A DNA stretch of 64,000 nt from Planctomycetota bacterium (GTDB taxonomy: Bacteria > Planctomycetota > UBA1135 > UBA2386), in contig JAEUHS010000119.1 in NCBI GenBank assembly GCA_016794035.1, positions 1-64,000 of the forward strand, given 5' to 3'. Every line of letters begins with the position of its first letter. The first letter of the stretch is position 1. Below the pieces are notes generated by a model. It did no database searches, had not been told where the DNA came from, and saw only the letters and a program-made list of their open reading frames with translations. The translations under genes and the position numbers were made by a program. Of the stretch, positions 8,501-16,412 are shown piece after piece.

Positions 8501-8506
8501 TAACGT
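8501..8506 (+). promoter_or_regulatory. TANNNT hexamer (TAACGT) 7 nt before the yjbQ start
   Basis: TAACGT ends exactly 7 nt before ATG 8514, so a transcript initiated from it would begin at or next to the start codon. There is no Shine-Dalgarno. It is one of several such cases in this window. Confidence 0.45.
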
Positions 8507-8513
8507 GGGCGGC

Positions 8514-8936
8514 ATGAAGGTCCATACCGAGTACCTGACGGTGCACACGCAGCGCCGCTACGACTGGGTCCATCTGACGCCGCAGATCGAGGACATCGTC
8601 GCGCGCAGCGGCGTGCAGGACGGCATGGTGCTGGTGAACCCGATGCACATCACGGCGTCGGTGTTCGTCAACGACCACGAACACGGCCTGCTCGAGGACT
8701 TCGGCCGCTGGCTCGAGCGGCTGGCGCCGCACGATCCGGACCCGAAGGCCTACGCGCACCACCGCACCGGCGAGGACAACGCCGACGCGCACCTGAAGCG
8801 TCAGCTGATGGGGCGCGAAGCCTGCCTCGCGATCACCGCTGGCAAGCTCGACCTCGGCACCTGGGAGGCCGTCTACTACGGCGAGTTCGACGGCCGGCGC
8901 GACAAGCGCGTGCTGGTCAAGGTGCTGGGCATCTGA
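8514..8936 (+). CDS. YjbQ/UPF0047 family protein (secondary thiamine-phosphate synthase type)
   Basis: A 140-residue protein of the YjbQ fold. It carries the family motif [18 protein letters not shown], the conserved [21 protein letters not shown] with its His/Asp cluster, and the closing [23 protein letters not shown]. Members can substitute for ThiE in thiamine-phosphate synthesis in vitro or in complementation, but the natural role is unsettled. ATG 8514 gives the usual family length. A TAACGT hexamer sits directly upstream, suggesting a leaderless transcript. Confidence 0.9.
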   Translation: MKVHTEYLTVHTQRRYDWVHLTPQIEDIVARSGVQDGMVLVNPMHITASVFVNDHEHGLLEDFGRWLERLAPHDPDPKAYAHHRTGEDNADAHLKRQLMGREACLAITAGKLDLGTWEAVYYGEFDGRRDKRVLVKVLGI

Positions 8937-8975
8937 CGCGGCGTGCGGCCGCACCGTCGGCCCACGCGAGACCGG

Positions 8976-9263
8976 TCAGGCCTTGATGTGGGCCGACACC
9001 AGCTTCGTCATCTCGAACATCGTCACCACGGCCTTGCCGCCGAACACGGCCTTGAGGTTGTCGTCGGCGCGGATGTTGGTCTTGACCTTGGGGTCCTGCA
9101 GGTCGCGGGCCTTGATGTAGTCCCACAGCTTCTTGGTGATCTCGCTGCGCGGGATCGGCGTCGAGCCGACGATCTTCGCCAGCACTTCGTCCGGCTGCAC
9201 GGGCTTCATCAGGGCCGGGTTCGGCTTGCGCTTCTTCTTCTCGGGGGCATCTTCGCTGGCCAT
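8976..9263 (-). CDS. SWIB/MDM2-domain protein
   Basis: A 95-residue basic protein whose residues 18-92 form a SWIB domain: PVQPDEVLAKIVGSTPIPRS, then EITKKLWDYIKARDLQDP, then ADDNLKAVFGGKAVVTMFEM. The domain is best known from eukaryotic SWI/SNF subunits and from Chlamydiae and other PVC bacteria, where stand-alone SWIB proteins may bind DNA or chromatin-like proteins. The N-terminus (ASEDAPEKKKRKPNP) is Lys-rich. AGGAAGAG immediately upstream of the ATG at 9263 is a good Shine-Dalgarno sequence and fixes the start, although the frame is open further upstream. The role in this organism is unknown. Confidence 0.9.
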   Translation of the reverse strand: MASEDAPEKKKRKPNPALMKPVQPDEVLAKIVGSTPIPRSEITKKLWDYIKARDLQDPKVKTNIRADDNLKAVFGGKAVVTMFEMTKLVSAHIKA

Positions 9264-9432
9264 GTCTCTTCCTCGCTGGGCGATCTCGGCCGGTGGATTC
9301 CGGCAGGCGGACGCCGAAGGTCGTAGCACGATGCTGGGGGAATGGGCGGTAGCGCAAGCACTAAGGCAGATCTGTTGTCTTCGGCCCCCGGTCGCGCATC
9401 GCCCGGACCGCGCGCGGCGAACGGCGTCGCGC

Positions 9433-9885
9433 ATGCGAGCGGATGCCCGGTCCCCCGTTGGCGGCCTGCTGGCCGACGTGCGCCGCAGCGCGCTGGCATG
9501 GGGCACCGCGATGCTCGCGGCGGGGGCCGCGGTCTGGTGGTTGGCGTCGGCCGCGCGCGTGCAGCCGTTCGTCGCGGGCACGGTCTGGCTGCTCGTCGGC
9601 TTGGTCGTGATGCCGCTGCTGTTCACCGTCGGCCTCGGCGCGATCACCCTCGTGCTCACCGTGCTGCTGACGGCGCTCTCGCTGCCGTGGCTGCTGCGCG
9701 GCCGCCCGACCGGCCTCGGCCCGGTGCTCGCCGAGGCCTGGCAGCTCGCGGGCGCCGTGCTGCCGGGCTACTGGCGGGCCCTGCGGCGGGTGCGGCGGCC
9801 GGCGCTGTGGGGTGGCGTGCTCGGCTTCTGCGCCGGCACGGCCACGTTCGTGCTGGTGCACGGTCTGCGGCCGCCCGGGGCCTGA
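9433..9885 (+). CDS. Small integral membrane protein of unknown function
   Basis: A 150-residue protein with two or three strongly hydrophobic segments (ALAWGTAMLAAGAAVWWL, VWLLVGLVVMPLLFTVGLG, ITLVLTVLLTALSLPWLL) and a weaker one near the C-terminus. ATG 9433 starts just before the first segment; ATG 9331 in the same frame would add an Arg-rich extension of 34 residues, and the choice is uncertain. It is followed directly by the DCC-family gene, so the two may be co-transcribed. No family recognised. Confidence 0.6.
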   Translation: MRADARSPVGGLLADVRRSALAWGTAMLAAGAAVWWLASAARVQPFVAGTVWLLVGLVVMPLLFTVGLGAITLVLTVLLTALSLPWLLRGRPTGLGPVLAEAWQLAGAVLPGYWRALRRVRRPALWGGVLGFCAGTATFVLVHGLRPPGA

Positions 9886-9926
9886 GCCGCATGCATCCGC
9901 CGCGCGGGAACGGCGAACCCCGACGC

Positions 9927-10313
9927 ATGACCGCGGCGCCGTTCACCCTGCTCTACGACAGCGAGTGCCCGTTCTGCCGGCTCGAGGTCGAATGGCTGCA
10001 GCGGCGCGATCGCCGCGGCCTGCTGCGCGCCGTGGACATCGCGCAGCCCGACTTCGACGCCGCCCGCTACGGCCTGACCCGCGAACGGGTGCACGCGCGA
10101 CTGCACGGGGTGCTGGCCGACGGCACCGTCGTCGAGGGCATGCCCGCGATCCGCGCCGCCTGGCGCGCGGCCGGGCTCGGCTGGGTCATGGCTCCGACCG
10201 GCTGGCCGGTGCTGCGCTGGCTGTGCGATCTCGGCTACGTGATCTTCGCGCGCTACCGCGTGCCGCTGGGCCGGTGGTTCGGCCGCCGCTGCGGCGACCG
10301 CTGCTCGGTGTGA
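9927..10313 (+). CDS. DCC-family thiol-disulfide oxidoreductase-like protein
   Basis: A 128-residue protein. The family-defining N-terminus is present: FTLLYDSECPFCRLEVEWL, with the DxxCxxC motif at residues 11-17. Other DCC features follow: a central AIRAAWRAAGLGWVMAPTGWP and a C-terminal aromatic and basic segment with Cys residues. DCC proteins have a thioredoxin-like fold and are predicted redox proteins; the substrate is unknown. ATG 9927 places the motif at the usual position. ATG 9891 in the same frame would add 12 residues. It lies just after the small membrane protein gene. Confidence 0.85.
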   Translation: MTAAPFTLLYDSECPFCRLEVEWLQRRDRRGLLRAVDIAQPDFDAARYGLTRERVHARLHGVLADGTVVEGMPAIRAAWRAAGLGWVMAPTGWPVLRWLCDLGYVIFARYRVPLGRWFGRRCGDRCSV

Positions 10314-10386
10314 CGGCGCCGTCCGGCGCCGGGGTTGTGGGCCGCCCGCCCGCGCGGCAACCTTCCCCCGGCCGGACCGACCCCGC

Positions 10387-11766
10387 ATGAACGCGCATCC
10401 CAAGCTGCCGGTGTCGGTGCAGGTCGGCTACTCGATCGCCGACGTCGGCATCAACCTCGCGGAGACCGTGATGCGCATCTACGCGTTGGTGTTCTACACC
10501 GACCGCGTGGCGCTCGATCCGAGCCTCGCCGCGCTCGCGATCGGCATCGCGATCGTCTGGGACGCGATCACCGATCCGATCATGGGGGCGATCAGCGACC
10601 GCACGCGCCATCGCTTCGGCGGCCGGCGCGGCTACCTGCCGGCCGGCGGCCTGTGGCTGGCCGCGGGCGTGCTGCTGGTGTTCTGGCCGCCGGAGCTGAC
10701 CAGCCAGGCGGCGAAGTTCGGCTGGCTGCTCGGCGCCGGCTGCTTCCTGAACACCGGCATGACCGTGCTGAGCGTGCCCTACATGGCGATGGCCGGTGAG
10801 ATGACCGAGGAGCCGCACCAGCGCGCGGTGCTGTTCGGCTGGCGCTTCGGCTTCGCGAACGTCGGCGCGCTGACGGCGGCGGTGGTGCCGGCGCTGCTGC
10901 TGACCGGGGCCGGCGGCAGCGCGGCCGCGATGCCGGCCACCAGCCTCGCCGCCGCCGCGATCGTCGTCGCCACGGCGATGGTGAGCTGGCGCGCGACGCG
11001 CGACGTGCGGTTCGTCCCGGTGCCGCCAGCGCCGGCCGGCGGCCGCGACACGTTGGCGGCGATGCTGCGCAACGCGACGTTCCGCCCGCTGCTGCTCGCC
11101 TACGTGGTCGCGACCGCCGGCATCGGCGTCAACGCGGCGACGTTCCTCTACTACTACGAACACCACCTGCAGCTGTCGGGCGAGCGCACGCAGCTGGTGC
11201 TGGTGGTGTTCCTGCTGGTGTTCACCGCGTCGATCGTCGGTTGGGTGCGTCTGGCGCGGCACCATGGCAAACGCCGGCCGCTGGTCGTCGGCGCGACCGT
11301 GCTCGGCATCGGCACCACGCTGCTCTACCTGCTGGTGCCGCCCGGCGCCTTCGCCGTCGTGCTGGGGCTCGGCGCGATCGGCCTCGGCAGCTTCGTCGGC
11401 TGCATCGTGCTGATCGACGCGATGCTGACCGACGTGCTCGACCACGACCTCGTGCGCACCGGCCGGTCGCGGGCCGGCCTGTTCTTCGGCGTCTGGCGCT
11501 TCGCCAGCAAGGTCGCGCGCGCGGTCGCCGTCGCCTCGACCGGGTTCGTGCTCGGGCTCGCCGGCTACCGCGAAGGGCAGGCGACGCAGCCGGAGTCGGT
11601 CGACACCGCGCTGGTGCTGCTGTTCGGCCCGGGCGTCGGCGTGCTGTTCCTGCTGGCCGCCGCGGTGCTGCTGCGCTACCGCTTCGACGAACGCAAGCAG
11701 GCGCAGGTGCGGCGGATCCTCGACCGGCGCCGCGCCCGCGCTGCGGCGTCGGGCGGCAGGGCCTGA
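10387..11766 (+). CDS. GPH-family (glycoside-pentoside-hexuronide) MFS transporter
   Basis: A 459-residue inner-membrane transporter with about twelve hydrophobic helices. It opens with VQVGYSIADVGINLAETVM and has the GPH signature WDAITDPIMGAISDRTRHRF followed by GGRRGYLPAGG. This is the loop 2-3 motif of cation:sugar symporters such as MelB. A TEEPHQRAVLFGWR stretch lies near the next loop. The C-terminus is basic. Members import oligosaccharides or hexuronides with Na+ or H+. No glycoside hydrolase adjoins it, so the substrate cannot be predicted. Confidence 0.88.
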   Translation: MNAHPKLPVSVQVGYSIADVGINLAETVMRIYALVFYTDRVALDPSLAALAIGIAIVWDAITDPIMGAISDRTRHRFGGRRGYLPAGGLWLAAGVLLVFWPPELTSQAAKFGWLLGAGCFLNTGMTVLSVPYMAMAGEMTEEPHQRAVLFGWRFGFANVGALTAAVVPALLLTGAGGSAAAMPATSLAAAAIVVATAMVSWRATRDVRFVPVPPAPAGGRDTLAAMLRNATFRPLLLAYVVATAGIGVNAATFLYYYEHHLQLSGERTQLVLVVFLLVFTASIVGWVRLARHHGKRRPLVVGATVLGIGTTLLYLLVPPGAFAVVLGLGAIGLGSFVGCIVLIDAMLTDVLDHDLVRTGRSRAGLFFGVWRFASKVARAVAVASTGFVLGLAGYREGQATQPESVDTALVLLFGPGVGVLFLLAAAVLLRYRFDERKQAQVRRILDRRRARAAASGGRA

Positions 11767-11855
11767 ACGCGGCGGTTTCGGCCGTCCCCGGCTCCCGGCG
11801 CGGGACAAGGTGCGGCTGCCGACCCGTCTGCCCGCCCTCGCCCCCGGTTACCGTG

Positions 11856-13235
11856 ATGTCCATGTCGATGCGTTCCACCCTCGTTGCCGTGCTCGCCGGA
11901 TGCGCGCTCGGCCCGCTCGCGGCCCAGTCGGGCATCCGTTGGACACCGTCGTTCGACGAGGCCCTGGCCGCGGCGAAGGCGCAGAACAAGGTCGTGATGC
12001 TGGCCTTCAACATGGCCGGCGAGCGCGCCAACGACGAACTGGTCGAGGACCACTACCAGGATCCGACGCTGGCGCGGCTGTCGGCGAACACGTTGAACGT
12101 GTTCTGCTCGACCGCGACCGAGGCGCGCGTGCGCGGCGTCACCGTGGCGCAGCAGCAGGCCGCCGAGCAGCAGGCGCGCCTGCAGGTGCTGAAGATCGGC
12201 CCCGGCGAGGACGTGATCGCGCCGCAGCACGTGTTCCTCGGTCCCGACGGCACCGTGCTCAGTTCGGTCGCCTACCGCATCACCAAGGGCGAACTCGAGT
12301 GGGTGCTGCTCGACGCGATCAGGAAGGTCGACCCGACGTTCACCTGGCAGCTGAGCCCGGGCGCGCGCGCGCCGGCGCGGCTCGACTTCGGCAAGGTCGA
12401 ACGCGGGCAGAACACGGCGCCGCCGAGCAAGGCCCAGGTCGCCGAGGCGCTGAAGGAGCTGAAGAAGTCGCGCGGCGGCATGCTGCGCAACCTCGAATCG
12501 GTGCAGCTGGTGATGCGCAGCGACGAGCCCGAGGCGATCGCCTTCATCGACACGACGCTGAAGGGCCTGCAGGGGCCGATGCTGAAGCCGGGTCTCGACA
12601 CGATCGGCCTGATCTCGCCGCCGGCCTACCACGCGGTGGTCGCCGGCCACCTCGACGACCGCGACGAGGACGTGCGCTACGCCGCCGCCGGCGCGCTCGA
12701 ACATCTCGCCGCGCCGAAGGCGCTGCCGGCGCTGACCAAGCAGTGGAAGGCGGAGAAGGTCGACCGCGTGCGCGGCCGGCTGCTGCGCGCGATGGCGAGT
12801 TCGGCGCCGACCAGCAAGGAGGTGCTCGCGCAGATCGACAAGGTGCTCGACAAGGAGCCTTCGGCCGACGTGCGCGCGCACGCCGTGCTGGCGCTGGCGT
12901 TGATCGAGGACAAGGCGAAGGTGCACGACGGGCTGACCAGGGCGATGCGCGACAAGTCGGCGAAGGTGCGCGCGACGGTGGCGTTCGCGCTGGCCCAGCG
13001 CCGCGACGTCGAGTTCGCGCACGCGCTCGACGAGGCGGCGGTGCACGAGGAGGACGCCGAGACCAAGGCCTGGCTCGAAGCCGCGGCCGCGGTCGTGCGC
13101 GGCGGCGACGGCAAGGCGTTCGCGACGTTCCTCGAGCGCGTGCTCGGCGAGAAGCCGGTGCAGGCGGGCCTGCAGGGACTCGGCGGCGCCGGCGCCGGCG
13201 GCGGGGGCGGCGGCGGGCGTCGCGGCGGCGGCTGA
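11856..13235 (+). CDS. Secreted thioredoxin-fold protein with HEAT repeats and Gly-rich tail
   Basis: A 459-residue protein with a signal peptide (MRSTLVAVLAGCALGPLAAQ). Residues about 25-150 resemble the thioredoxin-like domain of DUF255-type proteins: SFDEALAAAKAQNKVVMLAF and later PQHVFLGPDGTVLS. The CxxC redox motif is absent (AFNMAGERAND at that position), so redox activity is unlikely. Residues about 260-440 carry HEAT repeats (VRYAAAGALEHLAAPKALPA and similar). The tail is Gly/Arg-rich. ATGs at 11856, 11862 and 11868 are all in frame; a TACCGT hexamer at 11849-11854 would favour a start at 11862 or 11868 on a leaderless message. Function unknown. Confidence 0.8.
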   Translation: MSMSMRSTLVAVLAGCALGPLAAQSGIRWTPSFDEALAAAKAQNKVVMLAFNMAGERANDELVEDHYQDPTLARLSANTLNVFCSTATEARVRGVTVAQQQAAEQQARLQVLKIGPGEDVIAPQHVFLGPDGTVLSSVAYRITKGELEWVLLDAIRKVDPTFTWQLSPGARAPARLDFGKVERGQNTAPPSKAQVAEALKELKKSRGGMLRNLESVQLVMRSDEPEAIAFIDTTLKGLQGPMLKPGLDTIGLISPPAYHAVVAGHLDDRDEDVRYAAAGALEHLAAPKALPALTKQWKAEKVDRVRGRLLRAMASSAPTSKEVLAQIDKVLDKEPSADVRAHAVLALALIEDKAKVHDGLTRAMRDKSAKVRATVAFALAQRRDVEFAHALDEAAVHEEDAETKAWLEAAAAVVRGGDGKAFATFLERVLGEKPVQAGLQGLGGAGAGGGGGGGRRGGG

Positions 13236-13291
13236 CGTCCGCGGCGCGGGGGGTGGCAGTCGGCGCACGGACCGGATTCGATGGGCCGACG

Positions 13292-14518
13292 ATGGCCAGC
13301 CGAGACACCGAGACCCCGTCGCGCACCGCCGCGTTCCTCGAGCGTGAAGAGCGCCTCGGCGCCCACAACTACCATCCGCTGCCGATCGTCGTCTCGCGCG
13401 CGCAGGGGGTGTACGTCTGGGACGTCGACGGCCGGCGCTACCTCGACTGCCTCGCCGCCTACTCGGCGGTCAACCAGGGCCACTGCCACCCGCGCATCAC
13501 GGCCGCGCTGCGCGAGCAGGCGGAGCGGGTGACGCTGGTCAGCCGCGCGTTCCACAACGACCAGCTCGGGCATCTCTACGAGGTGCTGACCGACATGACG
13601 GGCTTCTCGCGCGTGCTGCCGATGAACACCGGCGCCGAGGCGGTCGAGACCGCGATCAAGGCCGCGCGCAAGTGGGGCTACACGCGGAAGGGCATCGACA
13701 GGGACCGCGCCGAGATCGTCGTCTTCGACGGCAACTTCCACGGCCGCACCACGGCGATCGTCGGCTTCAGCTCCGAGCCGCAGTACCGCGACGGCTTCGG
13801 CCCGTTCCCGGCCGGCTTCCGCCGGGTGCCGTTCGGCGATGCGACCGCGGTCGCCGCCGCGATCACGAAGTCGACCTGCGCCCTGCTGGTCGAGCCGATC
13901 CAGGGCGAGGCCGGCATCGTCGTGCCGCCGGCCGGCTTCCTGCGCGAACTGCGCACGATCTGCGACCGCGAACGCGTGCTGCTGATGGTCGACGAGATCC
14001 AGTCGGGGCTCGGTCGCACCGGTCGCATGTTCTGCTACGAGCACGACGGCGTGCGACCCGACGTGCTGATCCTCGGCAAGGCGCTGTCGGGCGGCGTCTA
14101 TCCGGTGTCGGCGATGCTCGCCGACGCGGCGGTGATGGACGTGTTCCGGCCCGGTGACCACGGCTCGACCTACGGCGGCAACCCGCTCGGCGCCGCGGTC
14201 GCGGTGGCGGCGCTGCAGGTGCTGGTCGAGGAGCACATGGTCGAGAACGCCGCCGCACTGGGCGCGCATGCGTTCGAACGGCTGGCGCGGCTGCGTTCGC
14301 CGCACGTCAAGGAGGTGCGCGGCAAGGGCCTGTGGATCGGCATCGAGCTGCACGCCCGCGCCGGCGGCGCGCGCCGCTTCTGCGAGCAGCTGATGCTGCG
14401 CGGCGTCCTGTGCAAGGAGACGCACGAACACGTGATCCGCCTGGCGCCGCCGCTGGTCATCACGCGCGAGCAGCTCGACGAGGTGCTGACGGCGATCGAG
14501 ACGGTGCTGCGCGCCTGA
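13292..14518 (+). CDS. rocD: Ornithine aminotransferase (class III aminotransferase)
   Basis: A 408-residue PLP enzyme that converts ornithine and 2-oxoglutarate to glutamate-5-semialdehyde and glutamate. The ornithine-transaminase signatures are strong: LGAHNYHPLPIV near the N-terminus, LDCLAAYSAVNQGHCHP, NTGAEAVETAIKAARKWGY, LVEPIQGEAGI, VDEIQSGLGRTG and LGKALSGGVYPVSA with the PLP-binding Lys at residue 263. Length matches the family. No proline or arginine catabolic gene adjoins it. Acetylornithine aminotransferase is the main alternative, but the N-terminal and active-site strings are closer to RocD. Confidence 0.9.
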   Translation: MASRDTETPSRTAAFLEREERLGAHNYHPLPIVVSRAQGVYVWDVDGRRYLDCLAAYSAVNQGHCHPRITAALREQAERVTLVSRAFHNDQLGHLYEVLTDMTGFSRVLPMNTGAEAVETAIKAARKWGYTRKGIDRDRAEIVVFDGNFHGRTTAIVGFSSEPQYRDGFGPFPAGFRRVPFGDATAVAAAITKSTCALLVEPIQGEAGIVVPPAGFLRELRTICDRERVLLMVDEIQSGLGRTGRMFCYEHDGVRPDVLILGKALSGGVYPVSAMLADAAVMDVFRPGDHGSTYGGNPLGAAVAVAALQVLVEEHMVENAAALGAHAFERLARLRSPHVKEVRGKGLWIGIELHARAGGARRFCEQLMLRGVLCKETHEHVIRLAPPLVITREQLDEVLTAIETVLRA

Positions 14519-14729
14519 GCGACGCCGGGGCGGCGCTTGCCACCCAGACGCCGCGGCGGCGGCTCCGCTGCGAGTCGCGGCCGGCCAGCGCCGTCGCCTC
14601 GGCACACAGCGCGACCCGGACGGAACCACGTGCGCAGCATGGGCCTCCTCGCGGTCGGAGGCGGCACCGGCCCCGCTGCGGCACGGCTGAGCGCGGGTCG
14701 ATCGGGAGTCTGCGAGCGGAACCGGCTCC

Positions 14730-15449
14730 TCAGCGCCACGGTGCGTTCGGCAGCGGCACGATCGCCAGGTGCATCACGTCGGTGCCGTCGTCGACAGTCG
14801 CGATGCAGGCCAGACTGCCCCAGTCGCCGAGTTCGGCATAGACGAACAGGTCGTGGGCCACCGGCACCGGCGGCAGCGTGGCCACGCCGGCGTCGCGCTT
14901 CAGCCGGTCGATCACGAACGCCCACTCGGGCTTGTCGTAGCCGGAGAACGTCTGGGGGTCGTACGGCACGTAGCCGCCCTGCGCGGTGCAGATGCGCCCG
15001 GTGACGCGCGCGTTGCGGCCGTTCGTCGCGGCGATGCGCGCCGCCAGCCGTCGGGTGGCGCTGCCCGGCAGGCCGTGCTGCAGGATCGCGCGGCGAACGG
15101 CGGCCGGCGCCCGGAAGCGCACCGACGCGGTGGCGAAGGACGTCGCCGGCGCCGGCCCGTCGACCGCCAGATCCTGCACCGCGGCCGGGATCGGGTCGGC
15201 GACGTGGCTGCGGAACAGCTCGAACGGCAGCTCGTCGAACCGCCGCACCACGTCGCGCGTGCCGACGCCCAGCCACACCAGCGCGACCGCGAGCAGCGCC
15301 GCGAAGCCGCGCCAGCGCAGGCGCGGCCGGCCGCGCCACACGGTCGCGCCGAGCCCGAGCCAGACGAGGCCGCACGCGCCGCCGACCAGCGCGGTCGGCA
15401 GCAGCACGTCGCGCAGCCACCAGGACGAGAGTTCCACCAGACCGATCAT
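14730..15449 (-). CDS. Membrane protein of unknown function
   Basis: A 239-residue protein with two N-terminal transmembrane segments (VLLPTALVGGACGLVWLGLG and GFAALLAVALVWLGVG). A soluble domain of about 175 residues follows, with a GYVPYDPQTFSGYDKPEW stretch and a C-terminal part (AELGDWGSLACIATVDDG) that looks beta-rich. The soluble part probably faces the periplasm. No family recognised. It stands alone, with about 210 bp to the aminotransferase stop codon and no convincing gene between. Confidence 0.6.
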   Translation of the reverse strand: MIGLVELSSWWLRDVLLPTALVGGACGLVWLGLGATVWRGRPRLRWRGFAALLAVALVWLGVGTRDVVRRFDELPFELFRSHVADPIPAAVQDLAVDGPAPATSFATASVRFRAPAAVRRAILQHGLPGSATRRLAARIAATNGRNARVTGRICTAQGGYVPYDPQTFSGYDKPEWAFVIDRLKRDAGVATLPPVPVAHDLFVYAELGDWGSLACIATVDDGTDVMHLAIVPLPNAPWR

Positions 15450-15590
15450 CGGCGATCCGGCTCCCTATCGGCAGCCACGTCCGACCGGGCACAGACGCGC
15501 GGCAATCCGGCCGGGACTCAGGTCCGCCTCAGCGCGGCCCCCACCAGGGAACGCGACCCCCCGGGGTCTTCCCGCCCGCCCGCCACGTCG

Positions 15591-15848
15591 TTGCCACGCG
15601 TGCGCGGGCGGGTGCTGCGTTCGGGCCGCCTCGTGCCCGGCTGCGACCTCTCGTTCCACGCCGCGCGCGATGCCTGGCGCGGCCGCGCGGTCGACTGGTG
15701 CCTCACGGATCGTGCGGGCTGCAACGAAGTCGACCTGCCCGCCGACGTCTACGTCGTCGAGTGCCAGGACGTCGAGGCCTGGACCGCGACCCTGCGCGTG
15801 CTGCCCGGCGAACGTGAACTCGTCGTCGACTTCGAGCTGCCGTTGTGA
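15591..15848 (+). CDS. Small carboxypeptidase-regulatory-like domain protein
   Basis: An 85-residue protein with an immunoglobulin-like beta pattern: VRGRVLRSGRLVPGCDLSFH, then DLPADVYVVECQD and a closing ELVVDFELP. This resembles the carboxypeptidase regulatory-like domain seen in many secreted proteins, including the TonB-dependent receptor at 42158. The start is uncertain: TTG 15591 or GTG 15600 fit best and no Shine-Dalgarno is visible. There is no signal peptide. It ends 7 bp before the convergent MmcQ-like gene. Confidence 0.5.
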   Translation: MPRVRGRVLRSGRLVPGCDLSFHAARDAWRGRAVDWCLTDRAGCNEVDLPADVYVVECQDVEAWTATLRVLPGERELVVDFELPL

Positions 15849-15854
15849 GGCCGG

Positions 15855-16319
15855 TCAGCTGCGGCGCCGCGCCGCGGCCTTGGCCTTCGCCTTGCGCGCG
15901 CGCGGCGCGGCCTTCGCCTTCGCCGGTGCCCCGGCGCCGTCGAGCTGCGCCACCAGCTTCTTCGGCGCCTGCGCCCGGTAGCTCTCGTCGAGCCAGCTCT
16001 CGAGCTGTGCGACCGGTGGCGCGCCGTGCTCGAACGACAGCGACACCCAGCCGCTCCTGCCGAGGCCGTACGCGGTCGGCTCGCTGCCGGGCAGCGACAG
16101 CGCGAGCGAACACGACAGCGGCAGCTTCAGCGAGACGCCGCCGGCGTCGTCGTCGGACTCCGGCGCGCTGAGGTAGGCGAACGTCTTGTCGTTCACCGCC
16201 AGATCGAGGTGGCCCGGCCACGGGCTCTTCAGGTGCGCGCCGGGGTACTTGCGCAGGCCGAGCTGGCGCAGGTGTTCGATCAGGGCCGCGGTGGGGGAGG
16301 GCTTGCGACGGGTCGCCAT
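15855..16319 (-). CDS. MmcQ/YjbR-family protein with basic tail
   Basis: A 154-residue protein. Residues about 15-115 follow the MmcQ/YjbR pattern: PGAHLKSPWPGHLDLAVNDK, then FAYLSAPESDD, then a Leu-rich strand and GLGRSGWVSLSFEH, then a helix WLDESYRAQAPKKLV. The last 25 residues are almost entirely Ala, Lys and Arg, a histone-H1-like tail. The family has a DNA-binding-protein-like fold but no settled function; the tail hints at nucleic-acid binding. The ATG at 16319 is preceded by a TACACT hexamer at 7 nt, suggesting a leaderless message. Confidence 0.8.
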   Translation of the reverse strand: MATRRKPSPTAALIEHLRQLGLRKYPGAHLKSPWPGHLDLAVNDKTFAYLSAPESDDDAGGVSLKLPLSCSLALSLPGSEPTAYGLGRSGWVSLSFEHGAPPVAQLESWLDESYRAQAPKKLVAQLDGAGAPAKAKAAPRARKAKAKAAARRRS

Positions 16320-16326
16320 GGCGCGC

Positions 16327-16332
16327 AGTGTA
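16327..16332 (-). promoter_or_regulatory. TANNNT hexamer (TACACT) 7 nt before the MmcQ-like gene
   Basis: On the minus strand TACACT ends 7 nt before the ATG at 16319, with no Shine-Dalgarno between. This spacing predicts transcription starting at or beside the start codon. Confidence 0.45.
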
Positions 16333-16412
16333 GCGCCGCCGGCCGTGCGACTCGGGGGAGCGCACGCCGCGTCCCGGCGGGGTAGCATGGGCGCTGCTCG
16401 ACCGGAGGCCCC

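Noticed and set aside
8432-8513. Possible fluoride riboswitch upstream of crcB
   Set aside because: The gap is only about 80 bp and shared with a divergent gene; none of the conserved riboswitch segments is recognisable.
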